64,000 nucleotides of DNA from Curtobacterium sp. MCSS17_008 (GCF_003234185.1 NZ_QKSM01000010.1:30256-94255), one strand, 5' to 3'. Shown: positions 1 to 9,869, counted from the stretch's first letter. Notes: generated by a model from the letters alone, not told the origin. Program-made: numbers and translations.

Positions 1-375
1 CTGAAGAGCGGCACCGACGCCGTCGGCAACCGCACGCGCGTCAAGGTCGTGAAGAACAAGATGGCTCCGCCCTTCAAGCAGGCCGAGTTCGACATCCTGT
101 ACGGCACGGGCATCTCGCGAGAGGGTTCGCTGCTCGACTTCGGCGTCGACCACGGCATCGTCAAGAAGTCGGGTGCCTGGTACACGTACGACGGCGACCA
201 GCTCGGGCAGGGCAAGGAGAACTCGCGCTCCTTCCTCATCCAGAACCCGGACATCGCGGCGGAGATCGAGGGCAAGATCCTCGCGAAGCTCGGTGTCGGC
301 GGTGCCAAGGCCGACGCAGCGGACGCCCCGGTCGACTCGATCGCGCCGAAGCTCGCGGAGCGCAAGGGCGCGTGA
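1..375 (+). CDS. recA: RecA recombinase, C-terminal fragment
   Basis: This is the 3' end of recA, cut by the left window edge; 124 codons are visible. The reading frame is open from base 1 and gives the typical RecA C-terminal core ([18 protein letters not shown], then [15 protein letters not shown]), which carries the DNA-binding C-terminal domain. It ends in an acidic, alanine-rich tail and the stop at 373-375. RecA forms the filament on single-stranded DNA that drives strand exchange and LexA self-cleavage. The stop codon overlaps the GTG start of recX, so the two are translationally coupled, as is usual in Actinobacteria. The ATP-binding half is outside the window. Confidence 0.97.
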   Translation: MKSGTDAVGNRTRVKVVKNKMAPPFKQAEFDILYGTGISREGSLLDFGVDHGIVKKSGAWYTYDGDQLGQGKENSRSFLIQNPDIAAEIEGKILAKLGVGGAKADAADAPVDSIAPKLAERKGA

Positions 376-1400
376 CGGACGCACACGACCACGACGAGGG
401 CCTCGCGCCGGTCACCGACCTGTTCGGTGCGCGGTCCCGTCGTGGTCGACGCACGTCCGAGCGGGTCCCCGACCTCGGGCCGCAGCAGCTCACGGACACA
501 GCGCAGCCCACAGACGCAGCGCAGTCCACGGGCGCCGGGCAGCCCACGGACGCCGGGCAGTCCACGGACGCCGGGCAGTTCACGGACGCATCGCAGCCCA
601 CGGACGCCGGGGCGCCCGACGTCGGCCCGCGCTCGGGCGTCGACGAGGGCGCGTGGTCGACGCGGGACGGGGACGATGCGGCGGGCGCGTCGTCTGCCGC
701 GATCCCGCTCCGTGGGGCGCAAGCGCAGGCCGAGTGGCTCTCACCGGTCGTCGGTGACGGCTCGGGTCGGAGTGTGCGGGCCGAACAGCGCGGGTACGAC
801 GCCGAGACGGCCGACGCGACGAGCGCGTCGGTGTTCGCCATCGCCAGCGGCGACGAGATCGATCCGGCCGAGGCGCCGCGTCCGCTCGACGAGCAGCGCG
901 CCGATGCCGAGCGGGTCAGCATGCGTGCGCTCGGACGCAAGGGCGTGAGCGAGTCGGAGATGCGCCAGCTGTTGACGAAGCAGGAGCTCGACGCGGAGGT
1001 CGTCGAGCACGAGGTCGCCCGCCTGGTGCGGGTCGGTCTGCTGGACGACGTCGCCCTCGCCACGGACCTGGTGGACCGGCTGCACGAGCGCAAGGGGCTC
1101 GGGCGCCAGGGCGTCGTGGCCGAGCTGCGCCGCCGGGGCATCGACCAGGCGGCGATCGACGCTGCGCTCGAGGCTGCGGCGGACGACGCCGACGACGAGT
1201 TCGTCCGTGCGATCGAGCTCGCCGAGAAGCGTGCTCGGCAGCTCCGGGGCCTCGACCGTGAGACGGCCGAGCGTCGGCTCAGCGGCTTCCTCATGCGTAA
1301 GGGCTACGGCTCCGGAGTGGTGCGGGTCGCCGTGCAACGTGCGCTCGACGCGCCGCCCCGCCGGTCGCCGTCCGGCGGGGGCACCGTCCGGTTCGAGTAG
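372..1400 (+). CDS. recX: Regulatory protein RecX with long repeat-bearing N-terminus
   Basis: RecX binds RecA filaments and limits their activity. The GTG at 372 overlaps the recA stop (GTGA). The C-terminal part, about residues 180-335, is the RecX fold of three-helix repeats ([16 protein letters not shown], then [10 protein letters not shown], then the C-terminal [12 protein letters not shown]). The protein is 342 residues, roughly twice the 150-200 of most RecX proteins. The extra N-terminal 180 residues look disordered and contain seven copies of a hexapeptide of the form QxTDAx between residues 39 and 80. The function of that extension is unknown. A later start is possible but the recA overlap favours this one. 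Confidence 0.9.
   Translation: MTDAHDHDEGLAPVTDLFGARSRRGRRTSERVPDLGPQQLTDTAQPTDAAQSTGAGQPTDAGQSTDAGQFTDASQPTDAGAPDVGPRSGVDEGAWSTRDGDDAAGASSAAIPLRGAQAQAEWLSPVVGDGSGRSVRAEQRGYDAETADATSASVFAIASGDEIDPAEAPRPLDEQRADAERVSMRALGRKGVSESEMRQLLTKQELDAEVVEHEVARLVRVGLLDDVALATDLVDRLHERKGLGRQGVVAELRRRGIDQAAIDAALEAAADDADDEFVRAIELAEKRARQLRGLDRETAERRLSGFLMRKGYGSGVVRVAVQRALDAPPRRSPSGGGTVRFE
486..611 (+). repeat. Seven tandem 18-bp repeats in recX
   Basis: An 18-bp unit encoding QxTDAx is repeated about seven times in frame within the N-terminal extension of recX. The units differ at the second codon (Pro, Ser, Phe or Leu), consistent with slippage followed by drift. Confidence 0.8.
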
Positions 1401-1439
1401 CGCCGACGGTGGCCGCGGCCGACCTACACTGGGACGACC

Positions 1440-2933
1440 ATGGCCACCGTCGCAGCCCGCCCCCGCACCTACGAGGTCCGCACCTACGGGTGCCAGATGA
1501 ACGTCCACGACTCCGAACGGCTGAGCGGATCGCTCCAGGCCGCCGGGTACGTCTCGGCGGACGGCGAGCAGGCCGACGTCGTCGTGATCAACACGTGTGC
1601 GGTGCGCGAGAACGCGGACAACCGCCTCTACGGCAACCTCGGGCACCTGGCCGGCGTGAAGCGCCAGCACCCCGGCATGCAGATCGCCGTCGGCGGCTGC
1701 CTGGCGCAGAAGGACAAGAACGTCATCCTCGAGAAGGCGCCGTGGGTCGACGTGGTGTTCGGGACGCACAACATGGCGTCGCTGCCGACGCTGCTCGAGC
1801 GTGCCCGGCACAACGACGAGGCGCAGATCGAGATCCTCGAGGCGCTCGACGTGTTCCCGTCGACGCTGCCGACGAAGCGCGACTCGACGCACAGCGGATG
1901 GGTGTCGATCTCCGTCGGGTGCAACAACACCTGCACCTTCTGCATCGTGCCGTCGCTCCGCGGCAAGGAGAAGGACCGCCGTCCGGGCGACGTGCTCGCC
2001 GAGATCCAGGCGCTGGTCGACGACGGCGCGATCGAGGTCACGCTCCTCGGGCAGAACGTCAACTCGTACGGCGTCGAGTTCGGTGACCGCCAGGCGTTCG
2101 GCAAGCTGCTGCGCGCGGCCGGACAGATCGAGGGCCTCGAGCGCGTCCGCTTCACCAGCCCGCACCCCGCCGCCTTCACCGACGACGTGATCGACGCCAT
2201 GGCCGAGACCCCGAACGTCATGCCCCAGCTGCACATGCCACTGCAGTCGGGGTCGGACCGCGTGCTGAAGGCCATGCGCCGGAGCTACCGCAGCGAGCGG
2301 TTCCTGGGGATCCTCGACCGCGTCCGCGCGAAGATCCCGCACGCCGCGATCTCGACCGACATCATCGTCGGGTTCCCCGGTGAGACCGACGAGGACTTCG
2401 AGGACACCCTGCGCGTCGTCGAGCAGTCCCGGTTCGCCTCCGCGTTCACGTTCCAGTACTCGATCCGCCCGGGCACACGCGCGGCGACCATGCCCGACCA
2501 GCTGCCGAAGGCGGTCGTGCAGGAGCGCTACGACCGGCTCATCGCGCTGCAGGACCGCATCACCGCCGAGGAGCACGCGAAGCAGGTCGGTCGCACCGTC
2601 GAGGTGCTCGTCGCCACGGGCGAGGGCAGGAAGGACGAGACCACCCACCGCCTGTCGGGCCGGGCTGAGGACGCTCGGCTCGTGCACTTCGCCGTCCCGG
2701 AGGGGTCCGACGTCCCGCGTCCCGGTGACGTCGTGACCGTGGAGGTCACCCGGGCAGCGGCGCACTTCCTCATCGCGGACGGTGAGGGACCGCTGCGCAT
2801 CCGGCGCACCCGTGCCGGGGACGCCTGGGACCGTGCGCAGGCGGAGAGCTGCGGCGTGCCCACCCCGGCCGCACCGGGAGCGGGGCCGCGTCCGGTGTCG
2901 CTCGGGCTGCCGGGCCTCCGTGTCGGCCGCTGA
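1440..2933 (+). CDS. miaB: tRNA (N6-isopentenyladenosine-37-C2)-methylthiotransferase MiaB
   Basis: MiaB adds a methylthio group to i6A37 of tRNAs that read UNN codons. It is a radical SAM enzyme with two iron-sulfur clusters. The N-terminal UPF0004 domain starts at TYGCQMN (Cys18). The radical SAM CxxxCxxC motif is visible as CNNTCTFC at residues 161-168, and a TRAM domain is expected at the C-terminus. At 497 residues it is of normal family length. A TACACT hexamer lies nine bases before the ATG, so the transcript probably has little or no leader. The substrate-preparing enzyme MiaA is encoded immediately downstream and overlaps it. Confidence 0.96.
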   Translation: MATVAARPRTYEVRTYGCQMNVHDSERLSGSLQAAGYVSADGEQADVVVINTCAVRENADNRLYGNLGHLAGVKRQHPGMQIAVGGCLAQKDKNVILEKAPWVDVVFGTHNMASLPTLLERARHNDEAQIEILEALDVFPSTLPTKRDSTHSGWVSISVGCNNTCTFCIVPSLRGKEKDRRPGDVLAEIQALVDDGAIEVTLLGQNVNSYGVEFGDRQAFGKLLRAAGQIEGLERVRFTSPHPAAFTDDVIDAMAETPNVMPQLHMPLQSGSDRVLKAMRRSYRSERFLGILDRVRAKIPHAAISTDIIVGFPGETDEDFEDTLRVVEQSRFASAFTFQYSIRPGTRAATMPDQLPKAVVQERYDRLIALQDRITAEEHAKQVGRTVEVLVATGEGRKDETTHRLSGRAEDARLVHFAVPEGSDVPRPGDVVTVEVTRAAAHFLIADGEGPLRIRRTRAGDAWDRAQAESCGVPTPAAPGAGPRPVSLGLPGLRVGR

Positions 2934-3939
2934 CGCGCCGGGAGCGGGCCAGCGCGGCCAGGACGGCCTGGATGGCCTGGACGGCCAGCGCGTCCAGGGT
3001 GACGGCGCCGTCGACGCGGGCTGTCCGGACCTCGTCGCGGTCGTCGGAGCGACCGGCACCGGCAAGTCCGAGCTCGCGCTGACGATCGCCGAGCGGCTGC
3101 GGGCGACCGGGCGTCCGGCGGAGATCGTCAACGCCGACGCGATGCAGCTGTACCGGGGCATGGACATCGGGACCGCGAAGCTGTCCGAGGCGGAACGCCG
3201 TGGTGTCCCGCACCACCAGCTCGACGTGCTCGAGGTCACGGACGAGGCGAGCGTCGCCGCCTACCAGCGGGACGCCCGGGCCGACGTCGACCGGATCACC
3301 GCTGCGGGTGGGACGGCGGTGCTCGTCGGCGGCAGCGGCCTGTACGTGTCGTCCGTGCTGTTCGACCTCGCGTTCCCCGGCACCGACCCCGCGCTCCGGG
3401 CGGAACTCGAACAGGAGCACGCGGAGCACGGACCGGGCGTCCTGTTGGCGCGACTGCGCGCCCTCGACCCGGCCGCCGCCGCCGCCGTCGACGCGCGCAA
3501 CCCGCGACGCCTGATCCGTGCCGTCGAGATCGCGAGCCGGTCCGAGGCCGTGACCCCGCGCCTCCCGTCCGTGCCGCGGGCGTGGCGGTCCGCGCGCGTG
3601 CTGCGCCTGCACCGCGAGCGGGGCGAACTCGTCGAGTCCCTGCACGCACGGGCCGCGCGGATGTTCCGTGCCGGGCTCGTCGACGAGGTCGACGCACTCC
3701 GTGCCGCCGGGCTGGAGCAGGGGCGGACCGCCCGTGCCGCCATCGGGTACTCGCAGGCACTCGACGTCCTGCACGGACGGTCGACCTCCGACCAAGCGGT
3801 CGAAGCGACCGCCGTCGCGACCCGCAAGTACGCCCGGCGGCAGGTGTCGTGGTTCAAGCGCTACGACGCCGAGGTGCTCGACGTCACCGGGACCGATGTC
3901 GCGGGGCTGCGGGCAGTGGCCCGTAGGATCGTGCCGTGA
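2920..3939 (+). CDS. miaA: tRNA dimethylallyltransferase MiaA
   Basis: MiaA transfers a dimethylallyl group to A37 of tRNA, the step before MiaB. The P-loop GATGTGKS is near residues 43-50, followed by the substrate motif [17 protein letters not shown] and the family's DVVD-type QLDV stretch. The GTG at 2920 was chosen because it overlaps the miaB stop by 14 bases and leaves a 339-residue protein; the frame is open further upstream but that part is only the shadow of miaB. The first 30 residues are Gly/Gln/Asp-rich and not part of the conserved fold. Confidence 0.94.
   Translation: MSAADAPGAGQRGQDGLDGLDGQRVQGDGAVDAGCPDLVAVVGATGTGKSELALTIAERLRATGRPAEIVNADAMQLYRGMDIGTAKLSEAERRGVPHHQLDVLEVTDEASVAAYQRDARADVDRITAAGGTAVLVGGSGLYVSSVLFDLAFPGTDPALRAELEQEHAEHGPGVLLARLRALDPAAAAAVDARNPRRLIRAVEIASRSEAVTPRLPSVPRAWRSARVLRLHRERGELVESLHARAARMFRAGLVDEVDALRAAGLEQGRTARAAIGYSQALDVLHGRSTSDQAVEATAVATRKYARRQVSWFKRYDAEVLDVTGTDVAGLRAVARRIVP
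3924..3929 (+). promoter_or_regulatory. Leaderless -10 element of dapF
   Basis: TAGGAT lies inside the end of miaA, exactly six bases before the dapF GTG, so transcription would start at the start codon. This would allow dapF to be expressed separately from miaA. Confidence 0.6.
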
Positions 3940-4826
3940 CCGAGCTGCACTTCACGAAGGGCCAGGGGACGGGCAACGACTTCGTCCTGTTCGCCGACCC
4001 CGACGCGACGGTCGACCTGACGCCGGAGCGCATCCGGGCGATCGCGGACCGGCGGTTCGGCGTCGGTGCGGACGGCGTGATCCGCGCCGTGCGGTCGGAC
4101 GCGCTCCCCGAAGGGCGTGCGCTCGTCGCGGTGGAGCCCGCCGCGACGTGGTTCATGGACTACCACAACGCCGACGGTTCGGTCGCCGAGATGTGCGGCA
4201 ACGGCATCCGGGTCTTCGCCCGGTACCTGACCGAGTCGGGGCTCGTCGACCTCGCGCCGGGCGAGACGCTCACCGTCGGCAGCCGCAAGGGCCTGGTCGA
4301 CGTGCAGCGGACGACGAACGGGTTCTCCGCGGACCTCGGGCGCTGGGGCCTCGGCATCGAGGGCGGCGGGGCGAACGACGTGACCGTGCGGGCGAAGGAA
4401 CTCGACGGCGCACGACCGGGCCTCGGCATCGACGTCGGGAACCCGCACGTCGTCGTCGCCGTGGCGACCGAGGACGAGCTCGCGGAGCTGGACCTGACGT
4501 ACGTCCCGGTGCTCGACCCGGTGCCGGCGGCGGGGGCGAACGTGGAGTTCGTGCTCCCGGGCGACCCGCTGGTCAAGGACGGCGTCGGTGAGATCACGAT
4601 GCGCGTGCACGAGCGGGGGAGCGGCGAGACGCTGTCCTGCGGGACGGGCGCGGTGGCGGCAGCCCTGGCGACGCGGTACTGGGCGGGGCCGTCGGCACCG
4701 GACACCTGGCGCGTGCGCGTGCCGGGCGGTGTCGTCACGGTGCGGATGTTCGCGGCGGAGGACGGCGAGCACGTGGCGCTCGCGGGGCCGGCGGAGCTGG
4801 TGTTCTCGGGAGACCTGACGGTCTGA
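3936..4826 (+). CDS. dapF: Diaminopimelate epimerase DapF
   Basis: DapF converts LL- to meso-diaminopimelate for lysine and peptidoglycan synthesis. Both catalytic cysteines are present in their motifs: Cys87 in MCGNGIRVF and Cys235 in SCGTGAVA. The start [14 protein letters not shown] is the conserved N-terminus of the family. Length (296 residues) is normal. The GTG at 3936 overlaps the miaA stop. After the stop, at 4926, a short tandem repeat begins in the intergenic space. Confidence 0.97.
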   Translation: MTELHFTKGQGTGNDFVLFADPDATVDLTPERIRAIADRRFGVGADGVIRAVRSDALPEGRALVAVEPAATWFMDYHNADGSVAEMCGNGIRVFARYLTESGLVDLAPGETLTVGSRKGLVDVQRTTNGFSADLGRWGLGIEGGGANDVTVRAKELDGARPGLGIDVGNPHVVVAVATEDELAELDLTYVPVLDPVPAAGANVEFVLPGDPLVKDGVGEITMRVHERGSGETLSCGTGAVAAALATRYWAGPSAPDTWRVRVPGGVVTVRMFAAEDGEHVALAGPAELVFSGDLTV

Positions 4827-4925
4827 CGCAGACGGGCGCGGTGCTCCCGCCCGGGTGGTGCACGAGCGGTACGCCGGCGTCGAGCCGAGACGCGGCGGCT
4901 CGACCGAGACGCCGCGAGGAGCGAC

Positions 4926-5008
4926 GGCGTCTCGCGTGCATGCAGGCGTCTCGCACGGACGACGGCGTCTCGCACGGACGACGGCGTCTCGCACGGACGA
5001 CGGCGTCA
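4926..5008. repeat. Tandem 19-bp repeat between dapF and the methyltransferase gene
   Basis: Four 19-bp units of the form GGCGTCTCGCACGGACGAC follow head to tail (4926, 4945, 4964, 4983) with a partial fifth at 5002. The last three full units are identical and the first has diverged in its second half. There are no spacers, so it is not a CRISPR array. It lies just past the stop of dapF and of the leftward methyltransferase gene. Confidence 0.85.
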
Positions 5009-5025
5009 CACTCGTCCCACGCCCC

Positions 5026-5640
5026 CTACTCCGCGGTGCGGTGCACCCGGATGACCCGGAACCCCTTGTCGGTCGATGCCCGCGAGACCTCGTAGCGGTG
5101 GCCGAGCGCGTCCCGGAGCCACCGCTGCAGCGAGTCGCCGCCGAGGTCCTTCAAGACCACGAGCCACGCGTCGCCGCCGACCTCGAGCCGGGGGAGCCAC
5201 GTGAGCAGGATCGCGTGCAGTTCGTCCTTGCCGACACGGATCGGCGGGTTCGACCAGATGGTGCGGAAGCGCAGGTCCGCCGGCACGTCGTCGGGCAGCC
5301 CGACCCTGACGTTGGTCAGTCCGGCGGCGACCGCGTTCCGCTGAGCGAGGCCGAGCACCCGCTCGTTGACGTCCACGCCCCACACCTGCGCGTCCGGCGA
5401 CTCCAGTGCCATCGTGATCGCGATCGGCCCCCAGCCGCATCCGACGTCGAGCAGCGCGCCCTCCGGCGCGGGCGGCGGCACGGAACCGAGCAGCACCTTC
5501 GTGCCGCGGTCGACGCCGTCCGGGCTGAAGACCCCGGCCGCGGTCGACAGGGTGAGTGGCCGACCGGCGAGCGTGACGTGCACCTGGCGCTCACGGATCT
5601 CCGACGACGGACTGGCGGAGAAGTAGTGGTCGTTCGCCAT
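5026..5640 (-). CDS. Class I SAM-dependent methyltransferase, RsmC-like
   Basis: This 204-residue protein has the small-domain fold of RsmC-type rRNA guanine N2-methyltransferases. The SAM motif I is LLDVGCGWGPI, and the catalytic NPPxR motif is visible as WSNPPIRVGK. The start is taken at the ATG at 5640 (MANDHYFSASPSSE), because a TACGGT hexamer stands six bases upstream and the upstream codons look non-coding. RsmC proteins proper are about 340 residues with a duplicated domain; this is the single-domain form common in Actinobacteria, so the exact rRNA target is not certain. It diverges from hflX. Confidence 0.88.
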   Translation of the reverse strand: MANDHYFSASPSSEIRERQVHVTLAGRPLTLSTAAGVFSPDGVDRGTKVLLGSVPPPAPEGALLDVGCGWGPIAITMALESPDAQVWGVDVNERVLGLAQRNAVAAGLTNVRVGLPDDVPADLRFRTIWSNPPIRVGKDELHAILLTWLPRLEVGGDAWLVVLKDLGGDSLQRWLRDALGHRYEVSRASTDKGFRVIRVHRTAE

Positions 5641-5646
5641 GGAAGA

Positions 5647-5652
5647 ACCGTA
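5647..5652 (-). promoter_or_regulatory. Leaderless -10 element of the methyltransferase gene
   Basis: On the minus strand TACGGT precedes the ATG at 5640 by six bases, the leaderless arrangement seen at many genes of this window. Confidence 0.55.
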
Positions 5653-5701
5653 CCGTCGACCCCGTGTGTCCCGGGCGTGGCGGCGGTACCCTGTGGAGAA
5701 G

Positions 5702-7240
5702 ATGACGGAAACCACCATGAACGACGGACGATCCGACGACAGCGCCGAAGGTGTCGTGGAACGCGTCCTCCGCAACGCCGACACCAAGGCGTCGTCGGCG
5801 ATCTTCGCCCCCGCACAGGCGATCCAGACCCGATCGGTCGACGATCACGGCTGGTCCGGCGACGGCGACCAGTACGACCGCGAGGACCGCGCAGCCCTGC
5901 GCCGCGTCACCGGTCTCTCCACCGAGCTCGAGGACGTCACCGAGGTCGAGTACCGGCAGCTCCGGCTCGAGCAGGTCGTCCTCATCGGCGTGTACCCGCA
6001 GGGCGACGCCCAGGACGCCGAGAACTCCCTCCGCGAGCTCGCGGCCCTCGCCGAGACCGCGGGTGCCGTGGTGCTCGACGGGCTCCTGCAGCGGCGGCCG
6101 AACCCCGACCCGTCGACCTACCTCGGCAAGGGGAAGGCCGAGGAACTGGCGATGGTCGTCAAGGCCACCGGCGCCGACACCGTGATCGCCGACACCGAGC
6201 TCGCACCGTCGCAGCGTCGTGCGCTCGAGGACGTCGTGAAGGTGAAGGTGATCGACCGGACCGCGGTCATCCTCGACATCTTCAGCCAGCACGCCAAGAG
6301 CCGCGAGGGCAAGGCGCAGGTGGAGCTCGCGCAGCTCGAGTACCTGCTCCCGCGCCTTCGTGGTTGGGGTGAGTCGATGTCCCGCCAGGCCGGTGGTCAG
6401 GTCTCCGGCGGCGCGGGCATGGGATCGCGTGGTCCCGGTGAGACGAAGATCGAGCTCGATCGTCGCCGCATCCACACCCGCATGGCGAAGCTCCGCCGCC
6501 AGATCGCCGGGTTCCGTCCCGCGCGTGAGGCGAAGCGCGCCGACCGGCACCGCAACGACGTGCCGAGCGTCGCGATCGCCGGCTACACCAACGCGGGCAA
6601 GTCCTCGCTCCTCAACCGGCTCACCAGCGCCGGCGTCCTCGTGCAGAACCAGCTGTTCGCGACGCTGGACGCCACGGTCCGCCGGACCGAGACGAGCAAG
6701 GGCCGCGAGTACACCTTCGCCGACACGGTCGGCTTCGTGCGGAACCTTCCGCACCAGCTGGTCGAGGCGTTCCGCTCCACGCTCGAGGAGGTCGGCGAGT
6801 CCGACGTCATCGTGCACGTCGTCGACGCGTCGCACCCGGACCCGGCAGCGCAGCTCGCCACCGTCCGCGACGTGATCGGGGACGTCGGGGCGCGGGACAT
6901 CCCGGAGATCGTCGCCTTCAACAAGGCGGACCTCATCGACGAGTCGCAGCGGCTCGTGCTGGTCGGGCTCGTGCCGGACGCGGTGTTCGTCTCCGCGCGG
7001 ACCGGCGAGGGGATCTCCGAGCTCCTCGCCGCCATCGAGGACCGCCTGCCGGAGCCCGACGTGTCGCTCACCCTGGTCGTGCCGTACGACCGCGGTGACC
7101 TCGTGTCGTCGCTGCACGACGCGGGTGCGGTCGAGTCGACGGACTACGTCGAGGACGGCACACGCCTGCAGGTGCGGGTCTTCCAGCGCCAGGTCGCCGA
7201 GCTCGACCCGTACGTGGTCGCGCCCGCCGTGTCGGCCTAG
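5702..7240 (+). CDS. hflX: GTPase HflX
   Basis: HflX is a ribosome-associated GTPase that splits stalled ribosomes under stress. The N-terminal HflX domain carries NPDPSTYLGKGKAEEL, then the glycine-rich SGGAGMGSRGPGETK linker, then the G domain with the P-loop GYTNAGKSSLLNRL and the G4 motif NKAD. The ATG at 5702 gives 512 residues; a TACCCT hexamer lies nine bases upstream. An alternative ATG at 5717 cannot be excluded. The first 60 residues are poorly conserved in the family. It converges on lexA across a strong palindromic hairpin. Confidence 0.95.
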   Translation: MTETTMNDGRSDDSAEGVVERVLRNADTKASSAIFAPAQAIQTRSVDDHGWSGDGDQYDREDRAALRRVTGLSTELEDVTEVEYRQLRLEQVVLIGVYPQGDAQDAENSLRELAALAETAGAVVLDGLLQRRPNPDPSTYLGKGKAEELAMVVKATGADTVIADTELAPSQRRALEDVVKVKVIDRTAVILDIFSQHAKSREGKAQVELAQLEYLLPRLRGWGESMSRQAGGQVSGGAGMGSRGPGETKIELDRRRIHTRMAKLRRQIAGFRPAREAKRADRHRNDVPSVAIAGYTNAGKSSLLNRLTSAGVLVQNQLFATLDATVRRTETSKGREYTFADTVGFVRNLPHQLVEAFRSTLEEVGESDVIVHVVDASHPDPAAQLATVRDVIGDVGARDIPEIVAFNKADLIDESQRLVLVGLVPDAVFVSARTGEGISELLAAIEDRLPEPDVSLTLVVPYDRGDLVSSLHDAGAVESTDYVEDGTRLQVRVFQRQVAELDPYVVAPAVSA

Positions 7241-7262
7241 TCCCGGGACCCACACCGGTACG

Positions 7263-7304
7263 GAACGGGAGGCGCGGTGCCAGCTGGCACCGCGCCTCCC
7301 GTTC
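7263..7304. terminator. Bidirectional terminator between hflX and lexA (shared-arm family)
   Basis: A perfect 42-bp palindrome with arms beginning GAACGGGAGGCGCGG lies between the convergent stops of hflX and lexA. It has no T-run. The same GGGAGGCGC arm recurs in hairpins after other genes in this window. Confidence 0.75.
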
Positions 7305-7337
7305 GTCGTGGGCTGCGTCCCGCGAGCGAGCGCGGGG

Positions 7338-7982
7338 TCAGACGGAGCGGAGGACCGCGACCACCTTGCCGAGCACCGTGGCTGCGTCGCCGAGGATCGG
7401 CTCGAACGCCGAGTTCCGCGGCAGCAGCCACGTGTGGCCGTCGCGCTGCCGGAACACCTTGACGGTCGCCTCCTCGTCGAGCATCGCAGCGACGATGTCA
7501 CCGTTGTCGGCGGTCTGCTGCGCGCGGACGACCACCCAGTCGCCGTCGCAGATCGCGGCGTCGATCATCGACTCCCCGACGACCTTGAGCATGAAGAGGT
7601 CACCCGTGCCGACGAGCTGGCGGGGGAGCGGCACGATCTCGTCGACGTGCTGCTCCGCCGTGATCGGCACGCCCGCGGCGATGCGCCCGACGAGCGGCAC
7701 GAGGGTCGTGGCGTCGACGTCGGGGGTCTCGACGTCGGGCGTGGGCTCGTCGACCAGGACCTCGAGGGCCCGAGGGCGGTTCGGGTCGCGTCGGATCCAG
7801 CCGCCGAGCTCGAGCTGACCGAGCTGGTGGGAGACGCTCGACAGTGACGAGAGGCCGGCCGCGTCGCCGATCTCGCGCATGCTCGGCGGGTAACCCCGGC
7901 TGGCGATCGACGCTCGGATCGCGTCGAGGATCGCCTGCTGCTTCGCCGTCAACGGCTTCTGGACCCGCAGTTCGTCCGCCAC
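7338..7982 (-). CDS. lexA: SOS transcriptional repressor LexA
   Basis: LexA represses DNA-damage genes and cleaves itself when RecA filaments form. The N-terminal winged helix is at residues 9-73 ([10 protein letters not shown], then [15 protein letters not shown]). The autocleavage site is Ala103-Gly104 (RIAAGVPI) and the Ser-Lys dyad is Ser138 (GESMIDA) and Lys175 (ATVKVF). The GTG at 7982 gives 214 residues, with GGGCGAG as a likely ribosome binding site; codons further upstream lack family similarity. Two SOS-box-like sites lie in the divergent promoter region shared with the LysM gene, so autoregulation is expected. Confidence 0.96.
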   Translation of the reverse strand: MADELRVQKPLTAKQQAILDAIRASIASRGYPPSMREIGDAAGLSSLSSVSHQLGQLELGGWIRRDPNRPRALEVLVDEPTPDVETPDVDATTLVPLVGRIAAGVPITAEQHVDEIVPLPRQLVGTGDLFMLKVVGESMIDAAICDGDWVVVRAQQTADNGDIVAAMLDEEATVKVFRQRDGHTWLLPRNSAFEPILGDAATVLGKVVAVLRSV

Positions 7983-8087
7983 GTCGTCTCGCCCTTCGTC
8001 GATGCCGGGCGGTCGGGCGGGAATGTCGGTGGTCCCCGCTTGACTCGTCCCAGTCGATCGAAACAGTATCCGACCACTCCAGGCCGG

Positions 8088-8103
8088 ACAAACACCTGTT
8101 CGA
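8088..8103. promoter_or_regulatory. SOS box 1 (LexA operator)
   Basis: ACAAACACCTGTTCGA matches the actinobacterial/Gram-positive SOS consensus TCGAACnnnnGTTCGA at 14 of 16 positions. It lies 105 bp upstream of the lexA start in the divergent region. Confidence 0.75.
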
Positions 8104-8161
8104 GCGTGTCGGCGAAAAAATCCCACTCGAATCTCTTCCTGAGACTTGTGTGGGCCCGCAT

Positions 8162-8177
8162 TCGAAACTATGTTCGG
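8162..8177. promoter_or_regulatory. SOS box 2 (LexA operator)
   Basis: TCGAAACTATGTTCGG matches the SOS consensus at 13 of 16 positions, with one intact right half-site. It sits 42 bp before the start of the LysM gene and so probably controls that gene. Confidence 0.65.
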
Positions 8178-8218
8178 TACACGACTTCGGTTCCTCCGAA
8201 CGGGAAGGCAAGAACGAC

Positions 8219-8596
8219 ATGAGCACCATCGCCATCGCTGACCAGCAGCGCTCCGCGACCCCCGCCGTCCGTACGCGCCTGCGCATCACGCGCCGCGGTC
8301 GGATCGTCCTGACGACGCTCGCCGCACTCCCGGTCTTCCTGATCGTCGCCCTGTCCGTACTGAACGGGGGCCAGGCCTCAGCCGGCGACTCCTCCCGCGC
8401 CGGAGCACCCGTGCATTTCCAGACGGTCACCGTCGAGCCCGGCGAGACGCTGTGGCAGCTGGCGGAGGAGACGGCACCGCAGGCCGATCCGCGCGACTTC
8501 GTGCAGGACGTCGTGAGCCTCAACGCGCTCGAGGGGTCGACGCTGCAGGCGGGCGAGCAGATCGCCATCCCGGCCAAGTACACCGCGGGGAACTGA
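8219..8596 (+). CDS. LysM-domain membrane protein, candidate SOS cell-division inhibitor
   Basis: The protein has 125 residues: a cytoplasmic N-terminus, one membrane segment at about residues 27-47 ([20 protein letters not shown]), and an extracytoplasmic LysM domain from residue 68 on ([15 protein letters not shown]). It is divergent from lexA and has an SOS-box-like site just upstream. This is the position and build of YneA of Bacillus and of Rv2719c of Mycobacterium, small lexA-adjacent LysM proteins that affect division or the cell wall after DNA damage. That role here is inferred from context. The start ATG at 8219 follows GGGAAGG. Confidence 0.85.
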   Translation: MSTIAIADQQRSATPAVRTRLRITRRGRIVLTTLAALPVFLIVALSVLNGGQASAGDSSRAGAPVHFQTVTVEPGETLWQLAEETAPQADPRDFVQDVVSLNALEGSTLQAGEQIAIPAKYTAGN

Positions 8597-8732
8597 CCCG
8601 GTCGTTCGGAGACGCGGGCGGCTGAGCCCGACCGGGACACCTGGACGGCGACATCGGCCGTGGCCTGGCCCGTGCTCGGACCCAGGCCCCGTCACCGTCC
8701 GGACGGCCGGTCGTTGCCCAATGGGCGCGGCC

Positions 8733-8738
8733 TACGAT
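8733..8738 (+). promoter_or_regulatory. Leaderless -10 element of hisC
   Basis: TACGAT stands six bases before the GTG at 8745. This supports GTG 8745 as the start rather than the ATG at 8721, which would lie upstream of the -10. Confidence 0.6.
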
Positions 8739-8744
8739 GGATCG

Positions 8745-9869
8745 GTGGCAACCACGCTCGAAGACCTCCCGATCCGCGACGACCTCCGCGGGCAGAGCCC
8801 GTACGGCGCCCCGCAGAAGCACGTGCGCGTGCAGCTCAACGTCAACGAGAACACGCATCCCGTGCCCGAGGACGTCGCCGAGGACATCGTGGGCTCGATC
8901 CGCACCGCCCTGACGACCGTCAACCGCTACCCGGACCGCGAGTTCACCGAGCTCCGGGAATCGCTCACCCGCTACTTGAACGGCGGGCTGTCCTCGGACC
9001 AGCAGCTGACGCCGGACCAGCTGTGGGCGGCGAACGGCTCGAACGAGGTGCTGCAGCAGCTCCTCCAGGCGTTCGGGGGCCCGGGACGGTCGGTGCTCGG
9101 GTTCCCTCCCACCTACTCGATGCACTCGATCCTCGCGGCCGGCACCGGAACCCGGTGGATCCCCGCGCAGCGTGACGACGAGTTTCGGATCACACCGGAG
9201 ACCGTCGTGGCCGCGATCCGCGAGCACCAGCCGGACATCGTCTTCCTGTGTGGGCCCAACAACCCCACGGGCACCCCGCTCGACATCGACACGATCCGTG
9301 CCGCGTACGACGCGACGGACGGCATCGTCATGGTCGACGAGGCGTACGCGGAGTTCATGCCCACCGACGCCCCGAGCGCCATCACGCTCCTGCCGGGGCG
9401 CCCGCGCCTCGTGGTCTCGCGCACGATGAGCAAGGCCTTCGCGTTCGCCGGTGCTCGCGTCGGGTACCTCGCGGCCGACGCGGCGGTGGTCGACGCACTC
9501 CGACTGGTGCGCCTGCCGTACCACCTGTCCGCGCTGACCCAGGCGGCCGCGATCGCCGCGCTCCGGCACGCCCCGGCGATGCTCGCGATGGTGGACGACA
9601 TCAAGCGGCAGCGTGACCGCATGGTGACGGAGCTGCGCGAGATGGGCTACCGGACGTACGAGACGTGGTCGAACTTCGTGCTCTTCGGTGGCGTCGCGGA
9701 CCCGCACGCCGCGTTCGAGGCGCTGCTCGAGCAGGACGTCATCGTGCGCGACCTCGGCATCCCGAACCACCTGCGGGTGAGCGCCGGCACCGAGGAGGAG
9801 ACCAGCGCGTTCCTCGACGCCATGCGCCGCGTGGCCGCCGTGCAGCCGCCGGTTAGGGTTGACGCATGA
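8745..9869 (+). CDS. hisC: Histidinol-phosphate aminotransferase HisC
   Basis: HisC is the PLP enzyme that converts imidazole-acetol phosphate to histidinol phosphate. The substrate region reads [14 protein letters not shown], the fold-type I core shows CGPNNPTG, and the PLP lysine is Lys230 in [17 protein letters not shown]. Length from GTG 8745 is 374 residues, normal for the family. It heads the hisC-hisB-hisH-hisA run, and its stop overlaps the hisB start by four bases. The remaining his genes (hisD, hisG, hisF, hisI, hisE) are not in the window. Confidence 0.96.
   Translation: MATTLEDLPIRDDLRGQSPYGAPQKHVRVQLNVNENTHPVPEDVAEDIVGSIRTALTTVNRYPDREFTELRESLTRYLNGGLSSDQQLTPDQLWAANGSNEVLQQLLQAFGGPGRSVLGFPPTYSMHSILAAGTGTRWIPAQRDDEFRITPETVVAAIREHQPDIVFLCGPNNPTGTPLDIDTIRAAYDATDGIVMVDEAYAEFMPTDAPSAITLLPGRPRLVVSRTMSKAFAFAGARVGYLAADAAVVDALRLVRLPYHLSALTQAAAIAALRHAPAMLAMVDDIKRQRDRMVTELREMGYRTYETWSNFVLFGGVADPHAAFEALLEQDVIVRDLGIPNHLRVSAGTEEETSAFLDAMRRVAAVQPPVRVDA
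9854..9859 (+). promoter_or_regulatory. Leaderless -10 element of hisB
   Basis: TAGGGT inside the last codons of hisC is six bases before the hisB ATG, suggesting an internal promoter within the his cluster. Confidence 0.5.

Noticed and set aside
741..3239. Very long open frame on the minus strand through recX, miaB and miaA
   Set aside because: Arg- and Pro-rich antisense shadow caused by high GC; the plus-strand genes have clear family motifs.
4926..5008. Possible CRISPR array
   Set aside because: Repeat units abut without spacers and no cas genes are present. No CRISPR array was seen anywhere in the window.
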